This document shows positions 13,228 to 25,992 of a stretch of 64,000 bases of DNA, in pieces. The DNA is from Chrysomallon squamiferum. Taxonomy: Eukaryota; Mollusca; Gastropoda; Neomphalida; Peltospiridae. Location: positions 7,696,311-7,760,310 of the forward strand of contig CM022673.1 of the NCBI GenBank assembly GCA_012295275.1. The letters run 5' to 3'. The notes beneath the pieces are model-generated. The model searched no databases, was not told the origin of the DNA, and worked only from the letters and a program-made list of their open reading frames with translations. Position numbers and translations under genes: made by a program. The first letter of the stretch is position 1. Every line of letters starts with the position of its first letter.

Positions 13228-14427
13228 ATGGCAGACTCAGTTAATAAGATGAAAGGAATTCTGAAATACAGAAATTTCTGTGTTTTACGACATAAGAATA
13301 TTGTCTACACAAAGTACATTCTCATTATAAGATTTTTGTAAATATTTTGCAAACATGTTATAATTTTTGTTAACGGCAGGTTATTATTTGAATTTGTAGT
13401 AACACATGCTATAGTATTGGTTGCCGTAACAGCATCAGTAGTAATGGACAAAACAAAGTTATTTTTAACAAAATGTTAACACGTTATTGCTGAATGAAAT
13501 CATTATGTATTGAAAAACTATGCTAAAGATATTTTCACAAATAATGTTTATATCTGTAGTCTTCTATATCAGTTACATGACATAATGTTGTTGCAGCAAT
13601 TTAAAATTTGTTTCCCACCCATTCATATCCGTAGACTCGTTTTCGTGATAAAAAAAGTCCAATATCTACCAATGAAATGAAAGCAGAATCAATATTTATG
13701 ACACTCTGATATTACCACTGTAGCTGGCTGACAGATATTTAAACGTTAGGTTCAGCCCGAATTATCTTGTAAGTATAGATATTTAAAATATAACTGCTCT
13801 TTGTACCTGTAATATAATTATTATTCACTTAAGGTTATACGTATTAATTATATTTTTATACACTGTATAAGTGATGTTAAAAACCTGTATATAACTAAAT
13901 ACAATACACAACAAATGTTTTTTTCTAAAATGATCTTTTTTACTGTTAAAATGTTCGGTAATTTAAAAATTTCTTCTAAAGACAAAAGATCGGAATGCAG
14001 CAGTATTAGGTCTGTGAGGAGAGGCAGAGGCAGATATGAGAGCCAGTGTCACATTTGACTATAAACCAAGTTTAAAATGTTTACATATCAAAATTACATC
14101 ATTGCAACTGTAGTGCAGTATTCTATTTGAAAACTAATATTTGCAACTTGAATGAAATTAATTGTCCAAGAGATCACAATATCATCAGAAAATAACCAAG
14201 AGGATATTTTTATTTAAATTTATAAAAAGACATATTGAACAATCAACACTGTCAGATAAACTGATGAAAATCAAAGTTACTTAACAATGAATGTAACATC
14301 TGTCTTTAGTTAACCTCAAGCTATCAAAGGAAAGTTCAAATTGTTATTCCTAATTAATCTTGTTCAAGTTTAATATGATATGTTACCTTATTTGTAGAAA
14401 AAGCGACCACTCAGAGACACTTTTACA
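13228..14427 (+). promoter_or_regulatory. Upstream region of GPCR copy 1, duplicated at copy 2
   Basis: Several blocks here recur in order before the second GPCR. Examples are GATGAAAGGAAT (about 13240 and 18220), GTAGACTCGTTTTCG (about 13632 and 19298), CCAATG followed by AAAAGAAG-like sequence (about 13670 and 19333), and GACAAAAGATCGGAAT (about 13980 and 19832). The last 105 bp before each ATG are almost identical. A CCTTATTTGTAG acceptor-like site sits 30 nt before the ATG, suggesting a 5' UTR intron. An in-frame TAG lies in that site, so the ATG is the earliest usable start if the intron is retained. Confidence 0.55.
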
Positions 14428-15441
14428 ATGAACAACACGTCGATTAATTGTGACGTCATTTTGGCGAAATTCCCGCCACCTCCGCCGCCTGTGTTACCAG
14501 TTGTGAAATCTTTGTACTGTTTGCTTATTTTGACGTTCTCGCTGATAACGCTTATAGGAAATATTCTGGTAATTACTGCTGTTGCAATTTTTAAATCTCT
14601 GCAGAAACGTATTTATGCATTCGTCGTATCCATTGCTTGTGCAGACATTGGCGTTGCCGCTATTGTGATGCCTTTTCGACTGTATGAAGAATGGAATGGA
14701 GCGTGGTACCTTGGAAATTGGTGGTGTTTGACGGTAAACATGTTGGACGGAATATTTTGCTCCGTGTCTATAGGCACTTTGTGCTGTCTAGCAGTTGAGA
14801 GATATCTGGCCGTCTGTAAACCATTTCTGTACACTAAGCTGACAGCATTTGTAACCATTCTTGTCATAGTTGCCTGTTGGAGCATTTCCGGCGTTCTTTG
14901 GTGTGTTTTGATATTCAAAGAATACAGCATCATTGGATTAGAGGATCTTGCATTTTGTGCTTCGTTTGGAGCTTGTCCTTTCGTTTTAAATGTTACTTCT
15001 GCACTCGGCCTCAGCTTGTTAACGTTCTGGACGCCGTCTGCGATGATGCTGTTTTGTTACTGGAAGATACTTGCCACAGCAAACAGACATCGTCGTGCCA
15101 TACGAGAAACCATGATTTCGGACGAAGAGAAAAGGGCACACAATTCTTTCAGTAAGAAGACGAAGGCAGCAAAGACATTGGGAATTGTGATTGGATGTTA
15201 TTTTCTGTGTTGGCTACCATTTTTCGTTGTGCTTGCAGGTGACGTGGTAGAGAATTACCAGTGGCCCGTGCGTCTTAAAATATTTGTAATGTGGCTTGGA
15301 TATCTGAACTCCATGATGAACCCCTGTTTGTATTATATTTTTAGCGCAGAATTTAAAAAAGCTTTTAAAGTTATTTTACACTGTAAGAAAAACGCATTTC
15401 AAGACATGTCGATCTTCACTACAAATGTCGGTGACACTTAA
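14428..15441 (+). CDS. Aminergic-type rhodopsin-family GPCR, copy 1 (intronless)
   Basis: A 337-residue seven-helix receptor of the plasma membrane. TM1 has G44-N45 and TM2 has D73 (2.50). C100 (3.25) is followed by D107 exactly at 3.32, the residue that pairs with the amine in biogenic-amine receptors. E124-R125-Y126 forms the ERY G-protein lock. TM6 has CWLPFF (W262, F265, F266) and TM7 has W289, GYLNS and NPCLY (P299, Y302), all aminergic signatures. The N-terminus has two overlapping N-glycosylation sites (N2, N3) and a run of six prolines. TM5 lacks a serine at 5.42 but has S at 5.43 and T at 5.46. The closest classes by motif are trace-amine, octopamine-beta and 5-HT4/H2-like receptors. 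The ligand cannot be told from sequence. Confidence 0.93.
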   Translation: MNNTSINCDVILAKFPPPPPPVLPVVKSLYCLLILTFSLITLIGNILVITAVAIFKSLQKRIYAFVVSIACADIGVAAIVMPFRLYEEWNGAWYLGNWWCLTVNMLDGIFCSVSIGTLCCLAVERYLAVCKPFLYTKLTAFVTILVIVACWSISGVLWCVLIFKEYSIIGLEDLAFCASFGACPFVLNVTSALGLSLLTFWTPSAMMLFCYWKILATANRHRRAIRETMISDEEKRAHNSFSKKTKAAKTLGIVIGCYFLCWLPFFVVLAGDVVENYQWPVRLKIFVMWLGYLNSMMNPCLYYIFSAEFKKAFKVILHCKKNAFQDMSIFTTNVGDT

Positions 15442-16002
15442 CGTGTTTTATTGTTTTCCTGCAATTAAACAATCAGTTGGTTCTGGTAAAATGTTTTGAT
15501 TTCAGTTCTTTGTAAATAATTTTGCTATTACAGTTACCTTTCGTTTGTACTATTTGTTAGTTATGTAATCGCAGTAATGTTACTGGTGGTGACAATTAAT
15601 GTTGATGATGATATTTTTTTAATTAAGCATTTCTATTTTTTGTTTTTGTTTTTTATTATTCATTTTGATTTATAACGATGATGATGATGATGTTGATGTA
15701 TGTATGTATGCAAAACATGACTTTATAAATCAAAATAAACAATAGAAAAGATTAGCCAGATTGAAATTATGGGTGATATGTACTACTGTAATACTTTATT
15801 ATTAGGTAACGTTGTGAATTATTATAATAATGTTTCCAGATGTTAATTTCCAGACTGACTGTTTTGTAAGAAAAGCAGTCTAATAAAGAAAAGAAAAACT
15901 GACATTCTAACAAGCATAAAATATTACTAAATCTTGGTTTGTTATTACTTGCTTTTTTTGCAAAAGATATCAAAGCAACAACAACAACAACAACAATAAT
16001 AG

Positions 16003-16033
<31 letters not shown>

Positions 16034-16510
16034 TTCCGCATGTTAGTTTCCAGATAGTCTGTTTTATAACACAAGCAGTCCAAAATATGTATTTTTAAAA
16101 ATTATTTTTATATTTTAAAAGCATCAGATATTACAAAATGTTGTTTGTTATTACCTGTTTGTTTTGTTGTAAAACATATCAAAGTAATAATAATAATAAT
16201 AAGAAGAAGAAAAGAATATAAAAGACAAAAGCGATAAAAACAAAGAAACAAGAAAAATAAACACAATGACGTGTCAATTAGTAAATGTTTTTTATTTTCC
16301 TACCTAAAAGGGTGCCGCATGCTAAATGGCGCCACCTCATACATTTGAGATCTTCAAAACATGAAGAGAAAAATGTTAAAGTAATAAATAAAATCTGAAA
16401 ATTATCGAGGATCTGATTAATAGTTCTTAATGTTATGGGATCAAACTGAAAAAGAACTGACAAACTAAATTTCCTCATACCACGAGCTAAGGTGGCGATA
16501 TTAAAAGTCT
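15442..16510. other. Intergenic spacer, simple repeats
   Basis: The 3' UTR and spacer after GPCR copy 1. Runs of GAT, CAA and GTA trinucleotides occur (about 15678-16030). Two similar GTTTCCAGA...GTCTGTTTT...AAGCAGTC blocks (about 15833 and 16043) suggest a local duplication. No gene seen. Confidence 0.6.
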
Positions 16511-18095
16511 CAGGGTGCTAAAAACCTAGTTCCGGCTGGCGATTTTTTTTTTTTCGTACGAACTTTTTTTTCCATTCGCGCATGTGCACTTGCTCCTTGA
16601 CATGAATACTGTAATTAACCAGAGCATTGCTTTAAAGATGGACGAACATTTTATCATTGTGCTTCGAAGAAAAAAACCCATCGAAAAAAAGTTATTTAAG
16701 CGGTAGGTATCACAACAGTTCAAGAATCTAATGTGACACATATTTCTGATTATGATTTTGGTCACGATTTTTTAGTTGTATTTTTCCGAACAGCAATAAG
16801 CATCAGTAGCACGCGTGAATCGAAAGCGCGGTAGAAGTTATGCACAGCAAATCCTGTGTACAGAAATTATAAACAGAAGTCTTAGCGTGTGATGTGTAGG
16901 TTTATCGCCTCGGGCGGATCACTTTACGGTCGTCCGTTTTCTTTAACGTGTGTCCGTTTGGCTAATACTCCGTATTTTATCTTTATAGGGGAACGATTTG
17001 CAAGTGAATTTATTCATGCACTAGGCCTGTGGCTGTATTATTATTGAATAAATTTTAATCAAGCGAACATGTATTTGTCGCACATTGTAAACAACAACTT
17101 TTAATGGATCACCCTGCAGTGTTTGTCGATTGTGCTCCTAAAAATGTAACACGGTTGAGAAAGGTGATTGTAATACACAAGGAAAACAGTGTGAAGTACA
17201 AAATTCTCTACATGCAAGAAATGTTCCTTATGGGAGTTCACTAACTGTCAGACATTTGAAATGTCATAAGGACAACAGGTGAACGAAAGAATCGGGGACA
17301 TTTTTACTGGGCTATCCTGTAGTATGACGGACACACTGTACCAATAGGTGGCGCCATAACATGAATTATGGTATAAAGTTAATTTTACTGTAAGGTTTTA
17401 TAATCCAAGATGAACTTACCGCCATCTATTCGCACTAGTTTCCGTACTACAGATTCGCCCAGGAAAACCTGAGTCCCATCTGTTCAATGCCATTCTAGCC
17501 ATTTTTTCAATGATCCCTCTAACGATCACGGCAAAGAATGGCCCAGTAGATTTATCCCCATAATACCCCCCTACCAAAACTTGGTGGTAGATGAGAATCT
17601 TCAATACTAGTATGGTGTAATTCTATTTTAAGATTTAAAAAAGTAAAAATATTTAATAGTTTTTAGGTTTGTATGTTTGTAGATTGTGCTCCTAAAAAGA
17701 TTTGGAATTTTTATTTTTTCAAAACTTGGAGATATGAAATACTTGTGTTGTGAGTTTTATTAATCTCAACATACTAACAGTTCAGCAAGAGAAACTGATT
17801 AAAATAACCAAAATGTATACTTAGATTCTTACCGACTCAGACTAAAACTGCTATCTAATCCTCTCGCCTAACCTCGGTTTGAATACATTTTACTCAAGCG
17901 AACATGTATTTGTGGTACGTTGTAAACAACTGACTACATTATGCTAAGTAGATACACAAGAAGGCATCTGCGCATACGCCATGATCTGGTTAATTACAAT
18001 ATTCATGACTTGCAAGTGCGCATGCGCCAAATTGGCAAAACCATTCGTACGAAAAAAGAAAATATCGCGGCCGATTCTAATCACCATAGCTACTA
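16511..18095. mobile_element. Inverted-repeat-bounded element, probably a decayed DNA transposon
   Basis: The left end (16534-16630) and the reverse complement of the right end (17978-18072) match over about 95 bp: GGCTGGCGAT, TTTTTTCGTACGAA, CGCATGTGCACTTGC, ATGAATACTGTAATTAACCA. Weaker similarity may extend outward to CAGGGTGCTAAAAAC on the left. Inside are two direct copies of AAGCGAACATGTATTTGT (about 17061 and 17895) and of GATTGTGCTCCTAAAAA. Near 17240 one frame reads SSLTVRHLKCHKD, resembling the His end of a BED zinc finger as in hAT transposases, but the expected cysteines are missing. No intact transposase and no clear target duplication were found. Confidence 0.55.
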
Positions 18096-18204
18096 CAAGT
18101 GTTACTGCAACTAAACTAATACTGCTACTACTACTACTACTACTAATAATAATAATATGTAGATTTTTATTAAGACAAAAGTCTCTGTGACAGAAAGATA
18201 AAGG

Positions 18205-18335
18205 GCAGAGTCAAACGATGATGAAAGGAATAATAAAGTACTGATATTTCTGCATACTTTACGAAATTAGAAAATGGTCTATTCAAAGTTTATTTTAAGA
18301 ATTTTGTAAAATATTGCAAAAATAATATTTTTTTA

Positions 18336-18367
<32 letters not shown>

Positions 18368-20504
18368 TTTGAATCAATAGAGTAGTTTTGATAATAATAG
18401 TAGCAACAATAGTATTAATAGTAATGGTAGAAATGAAAAAAAAAAATCGGCCCAAACTAACGGCTATAAAATTAAAAATACTAACGGCAGCTAGGTTTGT
18501 TCTGAAATAGCGAATTCCCAACTCATAATGTTACATTAAATTACAATATATTTAAAATCCGAATGAGATCATATATCAGTTTATTTTATTAGGGGAATTT
18601 CTTATAAAATATGTAACTGAAATTCAAAAAACAAAGCGAAACAGAGAAATATGTAAAAATAACAACCAAATGTTGGGAAATATTCGTAAAATACAAAAAT
18701 GGTTGATAATTCCCGATCCAAGATGGCCCAGGAACGACAACTCTGTGTGGTCGTCTGCTGAAGAAATCAAAATTATAGAAAAATTATATATTCGAGAATG
18801 ACTATTCGTAATCAGGAATGATCACACTTTCATATATCAGCTGACACAAAGAGATCACATTATTGAATATATCCTGCAAAATTTGATAACGATATCTCTT
18901 GAAATACTCAACCTTTTAATGCAAACTTCTCAGATTTTGCTATGTATTTCATTAACACCGTTATTTATTTAAAAACAGCGTGACAGTGGCTGGAATTGGA
19001 AACAGTCTAAGTAAAGCAACAAGATATCAGATCAGTATACCGTTGTACTACTACTACTAATACAACTAACACTAATACTACTACTAATAATAATAGTAAT
19101 CGTAATCATAATAATGATGATGACCATGCAATCAGTTAATAAAAAAAAAAAAATTAAATATAATCAAACCGTTTAATAATACAAACACAAATTCTTATTT
19201 GAAAAAATTCAAAATTTTGGATATTTCACAATTATTAGTATTCACTTGAAAATGTTGGGGTGATTTAAAATCAAGCTTTCACCCAATCATTTATTGTCGT
19301 AGACTCGTTTTCGAGGTAGCAATCTTTGAACCAATGGAATAAAAGAAGAATCAATATTAATTAAGCTATAATATTACTTAGTCGTCTATGTCGCCAGCTG
19401 ATAGACATTTAAGCTTATGAACATGTTTACTTGGCACGTGTCCGATTCGCCTTGGTAAGTAATTACACTAGAGATATGATCATACTTTAGATTTTTAATG
19501 TATGATCCGACTGATGTTAAGGCTATTAAGTTTTTGAAAGCTATAAATAATTGCTGTAAAATTTCGAACAATTAATTTAAAGAATTTCCTAGAGTACTTC
19601 ATGATTATACTTCAGATCCTTAAGATATAGTCCGATTGACGTTAAAGGCTATGTAGCTGATGTTAAGAATTCTGAACAGTTAATTTAAAGAAATTAAAAA
19701 TTAATTGAAATAACTAAACACAACAAATTACAGATTAAAAAGAAAACAAAATGTATTTTTAAATATTATTTAGTTTTAGATCATTATTTTTTTTTTTTTA
19801 GAATATTACATACTTATATAATTATTCTAGAGACAAAAGATCGGAATATAGCAGTGCTAGAAGGACGGTTAGCAGAAGTAATGGAAATCAGTGTCAAAAC
19901 TGACTATAAATTAAAACTTACTCTGTGAATTTCATTATTCTCTGTTAATACTTAAATAGGGCTGCTAAAATATTCTGTATCTTAAGGAATCATAAACTCT
20001 AAAGCAGTCCTGGTTATATTGTATAATAGTCATTGTCGTGGTTGTAGTCGTAAATACGAGAATACGAAATCCGAGTAAAAAATGTATATGAATTATAATA
20101 TTTTTAAGAACATGATTATTTTTGTTAGCATACAATCGTGACCTCGCTTTATAGTTTTAATAATTCAGTTATTCCTGCAAAGATCATGTAATTCTCTAAA
20201 TGAAAATTCAATATTTTAAAATGTAGTGAAAGTAACTGGAACGTTTCCCACGAGATCAGAAAATAATTGCCACGACATTTGTATTTAATTCAGATTAACT
20301 GACGAATATCAAAGGTCATTTAACTCTGTACGTAACACTGCTGATCATAACATTACTGATTTTGAAGTTTATATAATCTGTTTCCAATTACCTTCAAGCT
20401 ATCAAAAGAAAGTTCAAATTGTTATTCCTAATTAATCTTGTTCAGGTTTAATATGATATGTTACCTTATTTGTAGAAAAAGCGAAAATCAGAGACACTTT
20501 TACA
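18205..20504 (+). promoter_or_regulatory. Upstream region of GPCR copy 2, duplicated from copy 1
   Basis: Carries the same ordered blocks as 13228-14427 but spread over 2.3 kb, with extra AT-rich and trinucleotide insertions (for example 18120-18156 and 19045-19115). The final 105 bp before the ATG, including the acceptor-like TTATTTGTAG, differ from copy 1 at only a handful of sites. Confidence 0.55.
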
Positions 20505-21518
20505 ATGAACAACACGTCGATTGACTGTGACGTCATTTTGGCGAAATTCCCGCCACCTCCGCCGCCTGTGTTACCAATTGTGAAATCTTTGTACTGTTTG
20601 CTTATTTTGATTTTTTCGCTGATAACGCTTATAGGAAATATTCTGGTAATTACTGCTGTGGCAATTTTTAAATCTCTGCAGAAACGTATTTATGCATTCG
20701 TCGTATCTGTTGCTTGTGCAGACATTGGCGTTGCCGCTATTGTGATGCCTTTTCGACTGTATGAAGAATGGAATGGAGCGTGGTACCTTGGAAATTGGTG
20801 GTGTTTGACGGTAAACATGTTGGACGGAATATTTTGCTCTGTATCTATGGGTACTTTGTGCTGTTTAGCAGTTGAGAGATATCTGGCCGTCTGTAAACCA
20901 TTTCTGTACGCTAAACTGACACCATTAGTAACCATTCTTGTCATACTTGCATGTTGGAGTTTTACTGGCGTTCTTTGGTGTGTTTTAATATTCAAGGAAT
21001 ACAACATCATTGGATTAGAGGATCTTGTGTTTTGTGTATCGCCAGGAGCTTGTCCTCTCGTTTTAAATGTTATTTCTGCAGTCGGCCTCAGCTTCTTGAC
21101 GTTCTGGACGCCGTCTGTGGTGATGCTGTTTTGTTACTGGAAGATACTTGCCACAGCAAATAGACATCGTCGTGCCATACGAGAAACCATGATTTCGGAC
21201 GAAGAGAAAAGGGCACACAATTCTTTCAGTAAGAAGACGAAGGCAGCAAAGACTTTGGGAATTGTGATTGGATGTTATTTTCTGTGTTGGCTACCATTTT
21301 TCGTTGTGCTTGTTGGTGATGTGGTAGAGAATTACCAGTGGCCCGTGCGTCTAAAAATAGTTGTAATGTGGCTTGGATATCTGAACTCCATGATGAACCC
21401 CTGTTTGTATTATATTTTTAGCGCAGAATTTAAAAAAGCTTTTAAAGTTATTTTACACTGTAAAGGTAACGTAGTTCAAGACACGTCGGTCTTTACTACA
21501 AATGTCGGCGACAGTTAG
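20505..21518 (+). CDS. Aminergic-type rhodopsin-family GPCR, copy 2 (intronless)
   Basis: A 337-residue tandem paralogue of the receptor at 14428-15441. My residue count gives 29 differences (about 91% identity). All signature residues are kept: D73, C100, D107, ERY 124-126, CWLPFF, W289, GYLNS and NPxxY. Sixteen of the 29 changes fall in residues 136-206 (TM4, extracellular loop 2, TM5), including T136A, F180P, T190I, A205V and M206V. Five lie in the C-tail at 321-329. TM1-3 and TM6-7 are nearly unchanged. The open frame is intact, so both copies look functional. The pattern suggests altered ligand preference or coupling while the scaffold stays fixed. Confidence 0.93.
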   Translation: MNNTSIDCDVILAKFPPPPPPVLPIVKSLYCLLILIFSLITLIGNILVITAVAIFKSLQKRIYAFVVSVACADIGVAAIVMPFRLYEEWNGAWYLGNWWCLTVNMLDGIFCSVSMGTLCCLAVERYLAVCKPFLYAKLTPLVTILVILACWSFTGVLWCVLIFKEYNIIGLEDLVFCVSPGACPLVLNVISAVGLSFLTFWTPSVVMLFCYWKILATANRHRRAIRETMISDEEKRAHNSFSKKTKAAKTLGIVIGCYFLCWLPFFVVLVGDVVENYQWPVRLKIVVMWLGYLNSMMNPCLYYIFSAEFKKAFKVILHCKGNVVQDTSVFTTNVGDS

Positions 21519-21881
21519 ACAATTAAATTATCAGATCGTTTTGGTATAACTTTTGTTTCTTCTTCACTGTTGGATTTCAGAATTGTTTGTTTGTTATAGA
21601 ATAATGATGATGGTGATGGTGAAAAAGTCAAGAACAAGAAACTGGTGAAGATCTTTTGAATTAGTGATTGTGAAATCTGCAGTAACTTTTTTTTTCTTAA
21701 GTTCAAATAATAATTGTTAGTAAATTAACAATTTTTTTTTTTTTTTTTTTTTTATTGTTTGTCAAGGCTGAGAAAAAAAAAAGGAAACCAGAAGAAAACA
21801 TAAATACATACATACATACATACTTACGTACTCACTTATGTAGCTACATATATACAGACATGTATGTATATAGTACACACA

Positions 21882-21912
<31 letters not shown>

Positions 21913-22756
21913 TACATCGATACATTGCAGGTATAATACGTATACACATTTGAATATAATGATATGTGCACAACGGTGGATTCTAAAGTTATCAGTAAAT
22001 GAGAACACGTCTATCAGTCAGTATGAGCACTATTGTCAAAATGCTGAAAGACTTTTCTATTCATATCGGCATTTTGTTATCTACGTTCTTCTGAACGTTC
22101 CGTCAAAATTTTTCCAGTTTACAATCACGGGTTATGCAACCACAGACCGTAACTGACGACCCTCTTCCGTAGGGAACTTTCTTCGCAACGTTGAGCCCGT
22201 TACAGGCAACGCGGCAACGAGTTCAGTCGTCACAGCAGGAAGTGACTGTACCGTTATTCAAGTGTTTACGTCCCCGGCAGCTCTTACAGCATACAACTGC
22301 AGATGCCGCTGGCTGTGGTGATGGGGATGCTGTGAACATCTGACTGATTTAAATAAATAAAAAATAATAAAATAATAACAAAAAAAAAAAAATTAAAAGA
22401 AAAAAAGAAGAAGAAGAAGAAGAAAGAAAGTAAAAGAAATAAAAAAGCAACAAACAGAACTAAAGGGAAACAGACAAATAAAACGATTTTTTTTTTTTTT
22501 TTTTTTTTTTAAAGATTATTGTTCGTTTTCAAATTACCATTAAAAGCTTACTGTCAGTATTACTGATGACAGTATGATTAATGTTCGATTGTCTGCCAGT
22601 GAATCTGCATATTTCGTTTAACATCTAATGATTACTAAGTTAAGGTTTTTTTTGAGACTTCTTTAATGTCAGACAAGATAATTTAAAAATAGGTTTTTGT
22701 TTCTTAATCGTTTTCTTTTTGTTTTCTTTCTTTCTTTCTTTCTTTTATTTATTTAT

Positions 22757-22824
22757 CATCATCATCATCATCATCATCATCATTATTATTATTATTGTTG
22801 TTGTTGTTGTTGTTGTTGTTCTTA

Positions 22825-22887
<63 letters not shown>

Positions 22888-22888
22888 T
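22757..22888. repeat. Compound (CAT)n/(ATT)n/(GTT)n repeat
   Basis: Successive trinucleotide blocks. The long open frames across it encode only His, Tyr, Cys, Ile, Leu or Val runs and are not genes. Confidence 0.95.
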
Positions 22889-23407
22889 GCTATTTCGAAA
22901 TTACATCATCGTATTTATAGCACACCTATTAGTGAAATGTAATTGGACCAAAATATATTATTTCACAATTTAACTAGAATCTGCATTTGAACGGATAACT
23001 TTATTTTTATTATTTCTTTTTAAATTTCCATTTATTTGTCTTCATAATCTAAGAAATTTTTAAGAAAAATAATCAAAATAACGACATCACGTTTTGTGTC
23101 ATGAACACAGCGTTAATGACGGGAGCGTCAAAACAGTGGTCACCATTTCTTTCAAGACGAAAGGAACAGCAGTTTAATTATAAAGAAAACAAAAGGATGG
23201 GACGGCGTGCAATGCTGGTTGGTGGTAGGTATTAAAAACCAGTACATAATATTATAAAGGAACATTTCACGGCGATTGGCGATTGGCTTGAGACATTAAT
23301 ATTAATTACATAGTTCTATGGCTGAGGCGAAGGTTCTAGAGCATGTCATCAAAGATGATATCAATTCTTCACAATTTTTTTTATAAAATAAATGTTTAAA
23401 AAATAAA

Positions 23408-23480
23408 ATAAACAAACAAACAAACAAACAAACAAACAAACAAACAAACAAACAAACAAACAAATAAATAAATAAATAGA
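23408..23480. repeat. (AAAC)n then (AAAT)n repeat
   Basis: A tetranucleotide run ending in AAAT units. Confidence 0.9.
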
Positions 23481-24402
23481 AATTAATTTTTTCCCTTTCT
23501 GTCCTTGTCGGATAATTATTATTAGAGAAACCAGACGCATGTCTGTCTGTTTCCGTTTATGTTAGTTCATATTTTAGTTTATTTTATTTGTTTGTTTTTT
23601 TTCTCAAAAAGTTGTGATAACTGTTCTGAAGTAATAAAAACAATGAATAATCAAAAAAAGTTTTTATTTCACAATATGAGTTACAAAAAGGAAGAGAACA
23701 TTTCGTATTTATTATTATTGTTATAAATTAAAATTTTATCTTTTTTGAATTTTCAGAAAGTATCTCAAATACATTACATTTTTTTCCCCCTCTCCTGATT
23801 TTCTTTCTTTCTTTCTTTCTTTATTTGTTATTTGCTGGTTTTTGAAATAAGATTTTTTTCCCCCCATGACACATAACTAATTATAAATAACTAACTAGGT
23901 AAATAAAACTCTCTATCTGTTGTCTGTCTATCGAAGTACACACACATACACACGCACAGGCTTACATACATAAATAAATACATACATGCAAATATACATA
24001 TAAATATATATATATATATACGTACACACACCCACACCCACACATACACTCACACATTATTAATATACATACATTGTGAATAAATAATAGAAAAATAGGT
24101 TTAATCTCCAGAGGAAACATAAAATGCAGAACCTGATATTAACCTTTAATTATATTTTATTCATTAATCTGAATCAGTAATTAACCTGTAAATATAAATA
24201 ATGGACTGAGTGTGCTACAAATTTATATCTTCCGATGGTTTATTAATGAATAATAATGGTACATTATGAAATCATATTTCAGCTTGTAACTGAAAATATT
24301 AAAATCTGTTTACAGGATTATAGGACTTTGTGACGGATGCTGATATTAGTTTAAAAATATTTAATTCCAAAGTTGTTTACTTTACAAACGAAATTATAGA
24401 AG

Positions 24403-24442
<40 letters not shown>

Positions 24443-25883
24443 TTGGGTTTTCACAAAAGTTGACATTTTACATTTCACGATTCATGTTATTTTTTCTTTT
24501 ACATTCACACTGAATATGTTCACTAGTTCTAATAGAATTTTCTTTGTAACAAAAGAGCATGTTATGACTTGATTCACATATACGTCGTGACACAAAGATG
24601 TAAGGTGACTGATACTTCGTTCATTCTCACGTTCGCGAGTGAATCTTGAATAATGACACATGATAAGTTAACTTCCACGGAAACTCAGGCTTAGAAATGT
24701 ATCATGAATAACAAAAAAACAACAACAACAACAACGAAAAAAACAACAAAAAAATCCTCACAAAAATAAACAACAAAAAACAAACAAAAAAGCAAAGATA
24801 TCTTTATTAAATTTTCACAATGGCTTGGGAAACATTATCTCGAAATTCTTGTTCGTGGCAAACTGTTAAATATTTTAATACTTATTACTAACGCCTTTAT
24901 TAGCTCATGACAATGGATCGTCGATTACAACACTACTTCGTTTGATTTTAATCAACGAACCTAAATTCTATTCACTAGTGCGATGTTTTTGTCCTCTTTA
25001 ATATTAATAGGGTTTGCGATACAACACTAACACGATCATCATCAGCAGCAACAACAACAACAATAACAGCAGCATCATGACGACGACAACAGCAACAACA
25101 ACAAAAATAATAGCAGCATCATGACGACCGACGACGACGACAACAACAACAACAAAAATAATAAGAACAAGAAAAATAATAAGTAGAAGAAAAGAAAAAG
25201 AATTTCTTTCCTGTTCGGAACGGAGGAGCAAGTCAGATGCGTACCCATTTGGCTCATTTTTGTTACTTTAACAATATTTTCTTCATGCCCTTCACATGTT
25301 CACGACCGCACACGTTCATGTGGTGAACGTGACTCGGTACACGATATCTAGAAATTCATATAATTTACATTACGTACATTGTCTTGCTTTTTTTTCTTTT
25401 TTCTTTCATTTAATATATATTCATTTAACTGTAGTTCATATTGTTCGTTAGTAAGTTTTAAAAAGGTTTTTAAAAAGAAAGATGAAGAAAAGAATGAATC
25501 ATGTACTAATAGCGATAAAAAAAAAAAATAATAATTAAAATCCGATTACGCAGTGTAATATTGTACGGTTATGTACTGACTGCCTTCTTACTACAATAAT
25601 GGCGCGCAAATCCATCATCCTTTCAGCATGAAGTTTTGTTTGATTATCGATAATCAAATTTAACAGCTTTCAGTATTATTTAATTGTCATATTTTAGGTT
25701 GTTATTGTTCGTTACATATGTATGTGTATATGCATGTATAGCAATTTAAATTATTTATATTTTAGACTGTTTGTTTCCTTGTTTCCTTCATCAATAATAA
25801 AGACGAATTAATTAACTATATACAGACTAAGAAAACTGAGTAGATAGAAAGAGACTTAGGCAGATTCTGACAGATAGAAACAC

Positions 25884-25992
<109 letters not shown>

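Noticed and set aside
14613-14933. 106-residue antisense open frame inside GPCR copy 1 (also 20690-21010 in copy 2)
   Set aside because: It is the complement of conserved receptor codons, and its conservation follows from the sense strand.
21755-22156. 133-residue open frame beyond GPCR copy 2
   Set aside because: It crosses a CA microsatellite (THTHTH) and shows no domain or splice support.
22697-22973. Histidine-, tyrosine- and cysteine-run open frames
   Set aside because: Translation of trinucleotide repeats only.
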